This document shows, in pieces, positions 45,899 to 55,073 of a stretch of DNA of 64,000 bases (position 1 is its first letter; every line of letters starts with the position of its first letter). This DNA is from Gemmatimonadaceae bacterium (lineage in GTDB: Bacteria > Gemmatimonadota > Gemmatimonadetes > Gemmatimonadales > Gemmatimonadaceae): NCBI GenBank assembly GCA_025934775.1, contig JAICWO010000021.1:1-64000 (forward strand), written 5' to 3'. A program made the position numbers and the translations under genes. The notes beneath the pieces are model-generated. The model was not told the origin of the DNA. It searched no databases and worked only from the letters and a program-made list of their open reading frames with translations.

Positions 45899-47344
45899 CT
45901 ACGGCACGATCCGCCGGCGCTGCTTCATGAGTGCTTCGATCTCGCCGATCTCGCGCGGCGCGGTGGAGATGCGCTCCACGCCTGTCTGCGTGATCACGTA
46001 ATCGTCCTCGATGCGCACGCCCGTGTTCTCGTACTTCTCCACCGCCGGCTTCACCTTCGCTATGAATGCCCGGTTCTTCGGCGTATCGGGCAGCGCGTCG
46101 AGCATCCGCGTGCTGATGTAGATCCCCGGCTCGATCGTGAACACGTCGCCGGGCTTGTACGTGTGATCGCCGTACGAGAACTGCGCCGGGTCGTGCACGG
46201 CGAGGCCAAGCCCGTGGCTGATGCCATGGATCATCCAGAACCCGGCCTGCGTGCACGATGCGGGCTGGTGTTGACAGTCGGCGTGCCACGGCGGATCGAG
46301 CGTCGCGTCCTCGCTCTCGATGAGGCCGAGCTTCGCCAGGCCGCGAGCGCGCACCGCGACGGACGAATCCTGCGCCGCCTGCGCGGATGATCCGGGCTTC
46401 GCATTGCGCTCCGCGGCCGCCTGCGCGTCGCGCACGAGTTGATAGATGGTGCGCTGCGCCGGGGTATACGTGCCGCTCACCGGGATCGTGCGGGTGATGT
46501 CCGCCGCATATCCCTCGTACTCGCCCGCCGCGTCCATCACCACCAAGTCACCGGGCTTCGCGGCGGCGCTGTCTTTCATGTAGTGCAGTTGCGTACCATC
46601 CACGCCGGCGCCCACGATCGACCCATAGGCCGGCCGCGACGCGCCGAGCCGTGTGAACTCGTACTCGAGCGCGGCGCGCAGCTCGTACTCGTGCTCGGGG
46701 TTCGCGGTGAGCATCGCCGCCCGATGCCCCTCGGAGCTGATCTGCGCCGCCCGCTCGAGCAGCGCGATCTCCGCGGCGCTCTTCCTCGCGCGTAGTTGAT
46801 CCACGATGGGATGCGCATTCTTCACAACGATGCCGGGATGGCGCGCCGCGAGCTCGCGCACGAAGACGCGGCCGCGGGTGAGCGTGTCCGCGCGCGCGAA
46901 ATCAGCATCCTCGAAATCGTCGAGCGTGTACACGGGCAGGCCAATCGTCGCGCACGAGTCCGCGAACGCGGGCAGCGCGGTCGACGCACGCGCCATCATG
47001 TGCAGCGTGTTCCGCACGGCCGCCGAGTCCGGACGCCAGCCGTAGTAGAACGCCATCCGCGGATCAGCCGGTGTGATGAATAGCGTCGGCGACCCAACGC
47101 CGTTGCGCACGATCATCACCAACGCGGCATCGGGCTCGTCGAAGTTGGTGAGATAGTGAAACGCCGCGAGCTGATGGAAGGTGCCGAAATCCGTGACCGG
47201 CGTGCGACCACCAAACGCGATCACGACACCATTGCCGACGCGAGCGGCCAGCGAGTCGCGGCGCGCCGCGAACTCGCTGGCCGGGATCTGCGCCGCGAGC
47301 GGCGTCGCGGCGCAGGTGAGCAGCAGAATGGTCCGTTTGAGCAT
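45899..47344 (-). CDS. Secreted M24 aminopeptidase P-like metallopeptidase
   Basis: 481 residues from ATG 47344, with a signal peptide ending near PLAAQ. The N-terminal PepP domain (about 25-175) leads to the pita-bread fold. Ligands: Asp residues in VMDAAGEYEGYAADITRT, His in GISHGLGLAVHD, Glu in FTIEPGIYI and Glu in TGVRIEDDY. It cuts the N-terminal residue before proline. The gene follows the M16 peptidase gene on the same strand by 11 bases, so the two are co-expressed. Confidence 0.9.
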   Translation of the reverse strand: MLKRTILLLTCAATPLAAQIPASEFAARRDSLAARVGNGVVIAFGGRTPVTDFGTFHQLAAFHYLTNFDEPDAALVMIVRNGVGSPTLFITPADPRMAFYYGWRPDSAAVRNTLHMMARASTALPAFADSCATIGLPVYTLDDFEDADFARADTLTRGRVFVRELAARHPGIVVKNAHPIVDQLRARKSAAEIALLERAAQISSEGHRAAMLTANPEHEYELRAALEYEFTRLGASRPAYGSIVGAGVDGTQLHYMKDSAAAKPGDLVVMDAAGEYEGYAADITRTIPVSGTYTPAQRTIYQLVRDAQAAAERNAKPGSSAQAAQDSSVAVRARGLAKLGLIESEDATLDPPWHADCQHQPASCTQAGFWMIHGISHGLGLAVHDPAQFSYGDHTYKPGDVFTIEPGIYISTRMLDALPDTPKNRAFIAKVKPAVEKYENTGVRIEDDYVITQTGVERISTAPREIGEIEALMKQRRRIVP

Positions 47345-47355
47345 GGCTCCCGGGG

Positions 47356-50211
47356 TCACGGCGTCTTGGTCGATTTCTCCGGCAACAACTCGAACTGTGC
47401 GTAATTGCTCATATTAAAATACTGCTTCGCCGCCGCCTGCACCTGTGCCGGCGTCAGCGATTTGATCATGCCGGCGTACGGCTCGAGCAGCCCCGCGAGA
47501 TCTTCGCCCGCCTGGTCGCGCGCCATGATGTTCCCGAACCAGTAGGCGTTCTGCTTGACGTCGACTTCGTGGCCGCGGAGAAACTCTTCCTTGGTCTTGT
47601 CGATATAACTCTGAGCTGGACCTTGCGTCTTCAGCGAGTCGATGATCGCGAACACCGTCTTCGAGAGCCTGTCCACGTTCTCCGGCGATGAATTGTACTC
47701 GACCTGGATCTGATACTCCTGCCGCGGCGTTCGCGTGCAGCCGCCGCCGATGCTCGGGCTGTAGGCGCCGCCGAGCTGCTCGCGAAGCGTCTCGTCCAGC
47801 TTGATCTGCATCACCTCGACCAGCGCGCGAATGGCGAGGCGCGTCTGCGGGTTGTACTCGCACGCTCCGGTGAACTCGATGATCGTGTTCGCTTTCGGCT
47901 CGACGCCCTTGTGCACGACACGCTCGACGACGCCCTTGGGCGGCTCGCCGCCGACGTCGCGAAAGGCTTCCTTGCGTCCGAGCGACGGGAGTGATGCGAG
48001 GTATTTCTCGACGAGCGGCTTGAGCGCGGTCGTGTCCACGTTGCCGACGAACACGAACGTGAAGTCGCTCGCGTCGGCAAAGCGCTGTTTGTAGAACGCG
48101 AGCGCCTTCTCCGGATTCACCTCGGCAAAGCTCTGGGCGGTGAGCGGCCGCGCCCGGAAGGCGTGCGAGGTCATCGTCCACGAGACGGTGTCGCCGAAGA
48201 CTTCATCGGGATCCGAGCCGCGATTGGCGATGTACTGCTTGGCTTGCTCGTCGAACGCCTGAATCGCCGCGGTGTCCAGGCGCGGGGCCGTGAAGTCGAG
48301 ATACGCGAGCTGCATCATCGTCTCCAGATCCTTTGGAGATGCGTGGCCGCTCAGCCCCTCGCCGGTCTCGCTGATCGTCGCACCGACCGACGCCACCTTG
48401 CCCGCGAGCTTCTTCTGTAAGTCGATGCGATTGAACTTGCCGATCCCGCTCAGCTCGATCAGTTGCGGCGCGAACGCGGCCGACATGAAATCCGAATCGC
48501 TCGCGAGCGAGCTGCCACCGTTGCTGTACCCGCCAAACAGGATCTCATCCGCCTTGAAGTCAGTCGGCTTGATCAGCACGCGTGCGCCGTTCGAGAGCTT
48601 CCATTCGGTGACGTTCACCGCCGGATTGGTTTTGCTCGACACGATCGTGCCCGCCGGCCGCAGATTCTCGACCAGTGCACCGCTCGCGATGTTCTCCGTG
48701 TACGGCGTCACCTTCGCCTTCGCCGATTGATCGATTGCCGCGAGAATGTCGGCGCGAGTCGGTACTTTCACGCCGTCCTTGATCGGCGACTCGGCGATCA
48801 CGATGCGGTTGTCGTCGGTGATCCAATTGCTCGCGAGCTTGTTCACGTCGGCGAGCGTGATGGTGGGCAGCAGCTCCTGCACGAGCTTGTACTCGGTTTC
48901 GATCCCGGGGATCGCCGACTGCTCGAGGTAGTTGTCGATGTACTCCTGCACGAACGAGCCGGACTGCGTCTTGTCGCGCTCCGCGTACGCGCGCTCGTAG
49001 CCGCGGGCGAGGTTTTCCTTCGCGCGATCGAGTTCGGATTGCAGGAATCCGTACTGATCCGCGCGGCGCGCCTCCACGAGCAGCGCCTCGAGCCCGGTCG
49101 GAATGCCGCCGTCCTTCACGCCCGCTCCCAGCGTGAACGCGTCCGTGGTGCGCCCAATGAAATTCCCCTTTGACGCGCCCGCGCCGAGGAACGGCGCGTT
49201 CGGCTTCTGCGCAATCTCGTCGAGCCGATTGTTGAACATGCTCATGTAGAGACGTTCCATCATATCGCGCCGGAAGTCGCCGACCGTCTTGGTCTTTTCA
49301 GCCGGCAGCTTGAACATCAGCTCGACGTCCGAGCCCGTCGCTTCCTTGTCCGAGGCGATCGCGATCAGCGGCTGTGTGTTGCCGGGCACCGCCGCGATCG
49401 GCCGCTTGGGCGCGTTCACCCGCTTTGGAATGTCGGCGAAGTGCTTCTTGATCTCCGCTTCGATCGTCGCGGGATCGAAGTCGCCGACCGCGATCACCGC
49501 CTCGAGGTCCGGCCGATACCACTTGTCGTAGAAGGAGCGAAGGCGGGATGGCGTCGCCGTCATGATACTTTGCTCATTCCCGATCGGCAGGCGATCGGCG
49601 TAGAGCGAACCCTTGAGCGCGATCGGCAGCCACTCGTGGAGCATCCGGTCGCCGGCGCCTTTCCCGAGCCGCCACTCCTCGCGCACGACACCGCGCTCGT
49701 TCACCACTTCGGTCGAGTCGAGCGTCTCGCCGTGCGCCCAATCGTCGAGGATCGTGAACGCCTGGTCCACGATACGCGCGGTGTCGGTCGGAATCGGAAG
49801 GATGTACACCGTCTCGTCGAAGCCCGTCGATGCGTTGAGGTCCGCCCCGAACCGAACGCCGATCGACTGGAGATACTTCACGAGATCGTTCTTCTTGAAG
49901 TGCGTCGTGCCGTTGAACGCCATGTGCTCGATGAAGTGCGCGAGGCCGAGCTGCTGATCGGTCTCGAGGATCGAGCCCGCGTTCACGACGAGCCGGAGCT
50001 CGGCGCGATTTTCGGGCTTCTTGTTCTGGCGGATGTAGTAGCGGATGCCGTTCGGCAGCGTGCCGATGCGGACCTTGGGGTCGACCGGCAGAGGCGTGGT
50101 GAGCGCCGGCACCGCCGCTGTTGCCGTGGATTTCGCCGGCTGCTGGGCAGTGAGCGCACCCGCGGAAGCAACCACGAGAGCCGCGGCCGAAGTAACGAAG
50201 ACGTGTTTCAT
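47356..50211 (-). CDS. Secreted M16 zinc peptidase, two-domain (PqqL-like)
   Basis: 951 residues with a signal peptide ending near LTAQQ. The inverted zinc motif is LAHFIEHMAFNGT (HxxEH) near residue 80, with a third ligand Glu expected in the ~75 residues after it. The second half repeats the M16 fold without the zinc motif (NAYWFGNIMARDQAGEDLAG near the end). It degrades peptides in the periplasm. Transcribed away from the S9 gene at 50392; between them (50212-50391) is a possible GGGCGGCC/GGCCGCCC hairpin. Confidence 0.9.
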   Translation of the reverse strand: MKHVFVTSAAALVVASAGALTAQQPAKSTATAAVPALTTPLPVDPKVRIGTLPNGIRYYIRQNKKPENRAELRLVVNAGSILETDQQLGLAHFIEHMAFNGTTHFKKNDLVKYLQSIGVRFGADLNASTGFDETVYILPIPTDTARIVDQAFTILDDWAHGETLDSTEVVNERGVVREEWRLGKGAGDRMLHEWLPIALKGSLYADRLPIGNEQSIMTATPSRLRSFYDKWYRPDLEAVIAVGDFDPATIEAEIKKHFADIPKRVNAPKRPIAAVPGNTQPLIAIASDKEATGSDVELMFKLPAEKTKTVGDFRRDMMERLYMSMFNNRLDEIAQKPNAPFLGAGASKGNFIGRTTDAFTLGAGVKDGGIPTGLEALLVEARRADQYGFLQSELDRAKENLARGYERAYAERDKTQSGSFVQEYIDNYLEQSAIPGIETEYKLVQELLPTITLADVNKLASNWITDDNRIVIAESPIKDGVKVPTRADILAAIDQSAKAKVTPYTENIASGALVENLRPAGTIVSSKTNPAVNVTEWKLSNGARVLIKPTDFKADEILFGGYSNGGSSLASDSDFMSAAFAPQLIELSGIGKFNRIDLQKKLAGKVASVGATISETGEGLSGHASPKDLETMMQLAYLDFTAPRLDTAAIQAFDEQAKQYIANRGSDPDEVFGDTVSWTMTSHAFRARPLTAQSFAEVNPEKALAFYKQRFADASDFTFVFVGNVDTTALKPLVEKYLASLPSLGRKEAFRDVGGEPPKGVVERVVHKGVEPKANTIIEFTGACEYNPQTRLAIRALVEVMQIKLDETLREQLGGAYSPSIGGGCTRTPRQEYQIQVEYNSSPENVDRLSKTVFAIIDSLKTQGPAQSYIDKTKEEFLRGHEVDVKQNAYWFGNIMARDQAGEDLAGLLEPYAGMIKSLTPAQVQAAAKQYFNMSNYAQFELLPEKSTKTP

Positions 50212-50391
50212 GGAGACCAGCTTTGGGGGATATGAAGAGGGCGGCCGCTAAGTATGAGACGCCCCCTGGCCGCCCAGCAACGGTTTTACCCGAACCGTAC
50301 AGGCGCGTTTCACGTGCGACCACTGCCGGTTGATCCTTGGGGCGTGTCCGGGCAAGTTCAGCGGTACGCCAACGTGCCTTTGAGGACCCAC

Positions 50392-52752
50392 ATGCGACTT
50401 CCTACAATGATACTCTCGGCGGCTGCGCTCGCGGCCGCCGCCACTGTCCTTCCCGCGCAGCAGACCGTGACCGCGGCGGACTACTCCCGCGCCGAGCGGT
50501 TCCTGGCGCCCTCCACCACTCCGCTCGTGTTCGGCAACGCGCGCGCGACTTGGCTCCCGAACGACCAGCTATGGCTGCGCGACGTCACGCCGACGGGGGC
50601 TGACCTCGTCATTCTCGATCCGGCGCGCGCATCGCGCACGAGCGTGTTCGCCAACGCGCAGCTCGCCGGCTCGATCGCGCAGGCACTCGGCAGCACGGCG
50701 GAAGCCCTGCGACAGAGCACCACGCAGTCGTCGATCGAACAAGGCGGCCGCCTGGTGAACGTGATCATCTCCGGGCGCAGCGTCACGTGCGACATCGAGA
50801 CCACGCGCTGCGGCGCCGCGGTCGACGCGCGCGAACGCGCCGGCGGCCGGTTCGGCGGACGCGGGGGTGGACGCGGCGCGACGAACGGCCGCCCGCCCGA
50901 GGTGCTCTCGCCGGACGGGAAGCGGGCCGCGTTCATTCGCGATTGGAATTTGTGGATGAGAGATGTAGCAACTGGGAAGGAGACCCAGCTCACGCACGAC
51001 GGTGTGAAGGACTTCGGCTACGCGACCGACAACGCCGGCTGGCAGAACAGCGACCGCGCGATTCTCGTCTGGTCGCCCGACTCGAAGAAGATCGCGACCT
51101 TCCAGGACGACCAGCGCCACGTCGGCGACATGTACCTCGTGTCGACCAAGATCGGCCATCCCGATCTCCGGGCGTGGAAGTACCCGCTCCCGGGCGACAG
51201 CGTGATCCCGATGCTCCACCGCGTCGTGATCGACGTGACGAGCGAGAGCGCACCGAAGGTCATCCGCTTCCAGATGGCGCCCGATCCGCACCGTTCGACG
51301 CTCTGCGACGACGTGGCCTGCCGCGGCGGCGAGTGGTCCGACGTGGAGTGGTATCCCGATGGCTCGCACGTCGCATTCGTCTCGACGTCGCGCGACCACA
51401 AGCACGAGGTACTGCGAGTGGCGGACGCTGCCACGGGCGCGGTGCGCGACGTGATGCACGAAGACGTCGCGACGCAGTTCGAGTCGGGCAACGGCCGCGT
51501 GAACTGGCACGTGCTCCCCGTGAGCAACGAAGTGATCTGGTTCTCGGAGCGCGACAACTGGGGAAATCTCTATCTCTACGATCTGGCCACGGGCCAGCTC
51601 AAGCACGAGATCACCAAGGGTCCGGGCAACGTCACGCAGCTCCTTCGCATCGACGACAAGAATCGGGAGCTCTACTTCCAGGGCGTGGGCAAGGAGTCGG
51701 GGCGCGATCCGTACTTCCGGCACTTCTACAAGATCGGCATGGACGGCAATGGGCTCACGCTGCTCACGCCGGAGAACGCCGACCATGACGTGTCGCTCTC
51801 GCCGTCTGGTAAGTATCTACTTGATACTTATTCCACCCCGACGACGCCGCAGACCACGGTCGTTCGCGACATGAGCGGCGAGCTCGTCATGCAGGTGGAG
51901 AAAGCCGACATCTCGCGCCTCCTCGCGACCGGATGGAAGCCGCCAATGCCGATCACGGTAAAAGCGCGCGACGGGAAGACGGACCTGTATGGGCTGATGT
52001 ACGTGCCCACCCATCTCGATTCCACGAAGAAGTACCCGATCGTGAATCACATTTACCCCGGCCCGCAAACGGGCTCTGTCGGCGGACGATCGTTCTCGCC
52101 GGCGCGGGGCGATGCGCAGGCGCTCGCCGAGCTCGGGTTCGTGGTCGTGGAGATCGACGGCATGGGCACACCGTGGCGATCCAAGTCATTCCATGACGCG
52201 TACTACGGCAACATGGGCGACAACACGCTTCCCGATCAGATCGCGGCTATGAAGGAGCTCGCGCAGCGCTACAAGTGGATCGACATCGACCGCGCGGGCA
52301 TTTACGGTCACTCCGGCGGCGGCTTCGCCACGGCGGACGCGATGTTCCGCTATCCGGACTTCTTCAAGGTCGGCATCTCGGAATCCGGCAACCACGACAA
52401 CCGCGAGTACGAAGACGATTGGGGCGAGCGCTATCAGGGTCTCGACAACGGGCACAACTACGACGACCAGGCGAACGAGAACATCGCGAAGAATCTCAAG
52501 GGCAAGCTGCTCCTCGCGCACGGAACGATGGACAACAACGTGCCACCGTACAACACGCTCCTCGTGGTCGACGCGCTGATCAAGGCGAACAAGGATTTCG
52601 ATCTGATCTTGCTGCCCAACGAGCCGCACGGCTACGGCCCGGAATCCGACTACATGATGCGTCGGCGCTGGGATTACTTCGTCAAGAATCTCCTCGGCGC
52701 TGAGCCGCCAAAGGAATTCCAGATCGCGTCGCCGCGGAGAACACAGCCGTAA
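50392..52752 (+). CDS. Secreted S9 dipeptidyl peptidase IV-like
   Basis: 786 residues from ATG 50392 (GAGG upstream), with a signal peptide ending near LPAQQ. An N-terminal propeller, with an Arg/Gly-rich insert (GRFGGRGGGRGATNGR near 145), is followed by the hydrolase domain. The catalytic Ser (about 641) is in YGHSGGGFAT, the Asp in GTMDNNVPP and the His in NEPHGYG. Similar to the S9 gene at 11547 but clearly a separate lineage. A strong terminator follows. Confidence 0.9.
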   Translation: MRLPTMILSAAALAAAATVLPAQQTVTAADYSRAERFLAPSTTPLVFGNARATWLPNDQLWLRDVTPTGADLVILDPARASRTSVFANAQLAGSIAQALGSTAEALRQSTTQSSIEQGGRLVNVIISGRSVTCDIETTRCGAAVDARERAGGRFGGRGGGRGATNGRPPEVLSPDGKRAAFIRDWNLWMRDVATGKETQLTHDGVKDFGYATDNAGWQNSDRAILVWSPDSKKIATFQDDQRHVGDMYLVSTKIGHPDLRAWKYPLPGDSVIPMLHRVVIDVTSESAPKVIRFQMAPDPHRSTLCDDVACRGGEWSDVEWYPDGSHVAFVSTSRDHKHEVLRVADAATGAVRDVMHEDVATQFESGNGRVNWHVLPVSNEVIWFSERDNWGNLYLYDLATGQLKHEITKGPGNVTQLLRIDDKNRELYFQGVGKESGRDPYFRHFYKIGMDGNGLTLLTPENADHDVSLSPSGKYLLDTYSTPTTPQTTVVRDMSGELVMQVEKADISRLLATGWKPPMPITVKARDGKTDLYGLMYVPTHLDSTKKYPIVNHIYPGPQTGSVGGRSFSPARGDAQALAELGFVVVEIDGMGTPWRSKSFHDAYYGNMGDNTLPDQIAAMKELAQRYKWIDIDRAGIYGHSGGGFATADAMFRYPDFFKVGISESGNHDNREYEDDWGERYQGLDNGHNYDDQANENIAKNLKGKLLLAHGTMDNNVPPYNTLLVVDALIKANKDFDLILLPNEPHGYGPESDYMMRRRWDYFVKNLLGAEPPKEFQIASPRRTQP

Positions 52753-52792
52753 GCGCAGATGGCGGCAACGACCGCGATACAGTGAACGCATA

Positions 52793-52842
52793 AGAAAACC
52801 CTCAGGAGACTCCGGTGCACCGGATGGTCCTGAGGGTTTTCT
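52793..52842. terminator. Strong bidirectional terminator
   Basis: AGAAAACCCTCAGGA (52793-52807) is a perfect 15-bp inverted repeat of TCCTGAGGGTTTTCT (52828-52842), with a 20-base loop. The A-rich left side and T-rich right side give intrinsic-terminator form in both directions. It separates the S9 gene from the convergent YdeI-like gene. Confidence 0.9.
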
Positions 52843-52863
52843 CATTTCCAATCGGTCACTGGG

Positions 52864-53454
52864 TCACGCCGTCTCCGCGCCCTTCCGCGAAGCCATCGCG
52901 GGAATTCGCTCGCCCTTCCGCGAGCACTCGATCAGAATCTCGAGCCGCTTCTCGCGCGTCTCCGGCCTCTTCGCGCTCCCCACCCAGTGCGCGGTCACGC
53001 GGCGATAATACGGCGCCTGCGCCTCGTAGTATGCCCACGCCTTCGCATCCGCTTTGAGCGCGGCGAGGGAAGCATCGTCCAACGATGCGCGGCCTCGCTC
53101 GAACGAATAGATCTCCGACTTCTTCGGGTCGCGTCGCGTGAACGCCGCCCGGCCAGCGTCGGTCATCCGACCCGCCTTCTCGAGCTCGCCGACGCGCTTG
53201 ATGTTCACGGCGCTCCAGATGCTCGTCGGTTTTCGCGGGGTGAAGCGAATCGAGTACGTCTCGCCGTCGATGCGGCGGCGAATTCCGTCGATCCATCCGA
53301 AGCACAACGCCTCATCGACCGACTGCGGCCACGTGAGGCTCGGTTTCCCGGTGCTCACTTTGCGAAAGCCGACGAGGAGCTCGGTATGCGTGGCGTGGTT
53401 CTTCTCGAGCCAGGCGCGAAACTCCGGTGGCGATTTGAAGAAGAGTGGCTTCAC
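52864..53454 (-). CDS. YdeI/OmpD-associated family protein
   Basis: 196 residues from GTG 53454. FFKSPPEFRAWLEKNHATHT, DEALCFGWIDG, YSIRFTPRKPTSIWSAVN and the C-terminal ETREKRLEILIE block define the YdeI family (DUF1801-related, bacteriocin-protection annotation). The function is not established. It follows gntK by 13 bases and is likely in its transcript. The longer upstream frame overlaps gntK and is rejected. Confidence 0.72.
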   Translation of the reverse strand: MKPLFFKSPPEFRAWLEKNHATHTELLVGFRKVSTGKPSLTWPQSVDEALCFGWIDGIRRRIDGETYSIRFTPRKPTSIWSAVNIKRVGELEKAGRMTDAGRAAFTRRDPKKSEIYSFERGRASLDDASLAALKADAKAWAYYEAQAPYYRRVTAHWVGSAKRPETREKRLEILIECSRKGERIPAMASRKGAETA

Positions 53455-53467
53455 GGGTCGGAAGATG

Positions 53468-53977
53468 TCACAGGGCCAGCGCGGCGCGCGCGGCGTCGAC
53501 AATCTCTGGCACCGGCTTGGTTCCGTCCAGCCAGATCGCGTCGCGTGGCGGCTCGAGCGTGGCGAGCTGACTGTCGAGCAGCGCCGGTGTCGCGAAGGGA
53601 TGGTGACGCTTCCTGGCGCGCTCTTCCAGAACCTCGCGCGGCACATTGAGGAATAGGAATCGCACCGCGCCCGGCGGCGCATCGTCGGGCACGAGCAGAT
53701 CGCGATACCACTGCTTGAGCGCCGAACAGGCGAGCACGACGTGGCTTTTCTCGTCGATGGCACGCGCGATGACATCACGCAACGCAAGGAGCCAGGGCCG
53801 CCGGTCGTCGTCGGTCAGCCCTTCGCCGCGATGCATTTTTGCCTTGTTCGCGGCGGAGTGGTAATCGTCACCCTCGACGAACTGCCAGCCGAGCTCGCGT
53901 GCAAGCGCTTCACCGGCAGCCGTCTTGCCGGCGGCCGATACACCCATCACCACGATCACCCGCACGTCGCGATTCAT
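53468..53977 (-). CDS. gntK: Gluconokinase
   Basis: 169 residues, the usual length of GntK. The P-loop is VMGVSAAGKTAAGEALA; EGDDYHSAANKAKMHRGEGL is the gluconate-binding signature; ALKQWYRDLL and HHPFATPALLDSQLATLE follow. It phosphorylates gluconate to 6-phosphogluconate with ATP. It diverges from the glucose dehydrogenase gene with only 43 bases between start codons, so both are likely controlled together. Confidence 0.92.
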   Translation of the reverse strand: MNRDVRVIVVMGVSAAGKTAAGEALARELGWQFVEGDDYHSAANKAKMHRGEGLTDDDRRPWLLALRDVIARAIDEKSHVVLACSALKQWYRDLLVPDDAPPGAVRFLFLNVPREVLEERARKRHHPFATPALLDSQLATLEPPRDAIWLDGTKPVPEIVDAARAALAL

Positions 53978-54020
53978 TGCTGTGTCCGGCGGTGCGATTT
54001 CTGCACTGAATTCTAATTAT

Positions 54021-55073
54021 ATGGAATCGATGCGTTGCATCACCGTCGAGCCGGGTACGGCCAACTCCGTCCAGCTCGACACGTTCAAGATACCGACCCC
54101 CGATCGCGGCGCCGTGCTCATTCGTGCCGTGCGACTCGGCATTTGTGGCACCGATCGCGAGATAATTTCGGGCGCATACGGCGCGCCACCACCCGGACAC
54201 AAGCGTCTCATCCTCGGCCACGAATCACTTGGCCGGATCGAAGACGCGCCGAGCGATGCCGGATTCGCGAAGGGTGATCTCGTCGTCGGCATCGTGCGAC
54301 ATCCGGATCCCGTCCCGTGCGCGAACTGCGCCGCCGGCGAATGGGATATGTGTCGCAATGGACAGTACACGGAGCACGGCATCAAATCGCTCGACGGATA
54401 TGGATGCGAGTACTATCGACTCGATCCACAGTTCGTCGTGCGTCTGGATCAGTCGCTCGGCACCCTCGGCGTGCTCGTCGAGCCGACGAGCGTCGTCGCA
54501 AAGGCGTGGGAGCATGTCGAGTGGATTGGACGCCGCGCGAAGTGGAAGCCGCGGTGCGTGCTCGTCACTGGAGCGGGGCCGGTCGGCTTGCTGGCGGCGT
54601 TGCTCGGCGTGCAGCGCGGCCTCGATGTCCACGTGCTCGATCGCGTCACCGACGGCCCGAAGCCAAATCTCGTTCGCGACCTCGGCGCCACGTACCACGC
54701 CGGGTCGCTCGACGCGCTGCGCGACGACTTCGACATCGTGATCGAGTGCACGGGTGCCGCATCGCTCGTGTTCGAGGTCGTCGAGCACACCGCCCCGGAC
54801 GCGATCGTTTGCCTCGCCGGCGTCTCGGCGCCGGGCGCGTCTCGCTCGATCGACGTCGGCGAGATCAATCGCAAGGTGGTGCTCGGCGATCGCGTCCTCT
54901 TCGGATCGGTCAACGCGAATCGGCGACACTACGAGGCGGCGATTCGCGCGCTCGCCGCGGCCGACCACGGATGGCTCGATCGGCTCATCACGCGGCGCGT
55001 GCCGCTCGACGGCTGGCGCGACGCCTTCGCCGCGAAGCCGGACGATGTGAAAACCGTGATCGAGTTCGAATGA
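54021..55073 (+). CDS. Zinc-dependent glucose 1-dehydrogenase (MDR family)
   Basis: 350 residues. Catalytic zinc ligands are in LGICGTDRE (Cys) and LGHESLG (His, Glu); CANCAAGEWDMC carries a structural zinc site. The NAD(P) motif is VTGAGPVGLLAALL. ITRRVPLDGWRDAF at the C-terminus fits archaeal-type glucose dehydrogenases. It makes gluconolactone from glucose; GntK next door then uses gluconate. Start at 54021 is chosen over 54030 or the longer frame, which overlaps gntK. Its stop overlaps the GH15 gene start. Confidence 0.85.
   Translation: MESMRCITVEPGTANSVQLDTFKIPTPDRGAVLIRAVRLGICGTDREIISGAYGAPPPGHKRLILGHESLGRIEDAPSDAGFAKGDLVVGIVRHPDPVPCANCAAGEWDMCRNGQYTEHGIKSLDGYGCEYYRLDPQFVVRLDQSLGTLGVLVEPTSVVAKAWEHVEWIGRRAKWKPRCVLVTGAGPVGLLAALLGVQRGLDVHVLDRVTDGPKPNLVRDLGATYHAGSLDALRDDFDIVIECTGAASLVFEVVEHTAPDAIVCLAGVSAPGASRSIDVGEINRKVVLGDRVLFGSVNANRRHYEAAIRALAAADHGWLDRLITRRVPLDGWRDAFAAKPDDVKTVIEFE

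Noticed and set aside
54317..55069. 5' extension of the GH15 frame
   Set aside because: Overlaps the glucose dehydrogenase in another frame; family N-terminus begins at 55070.
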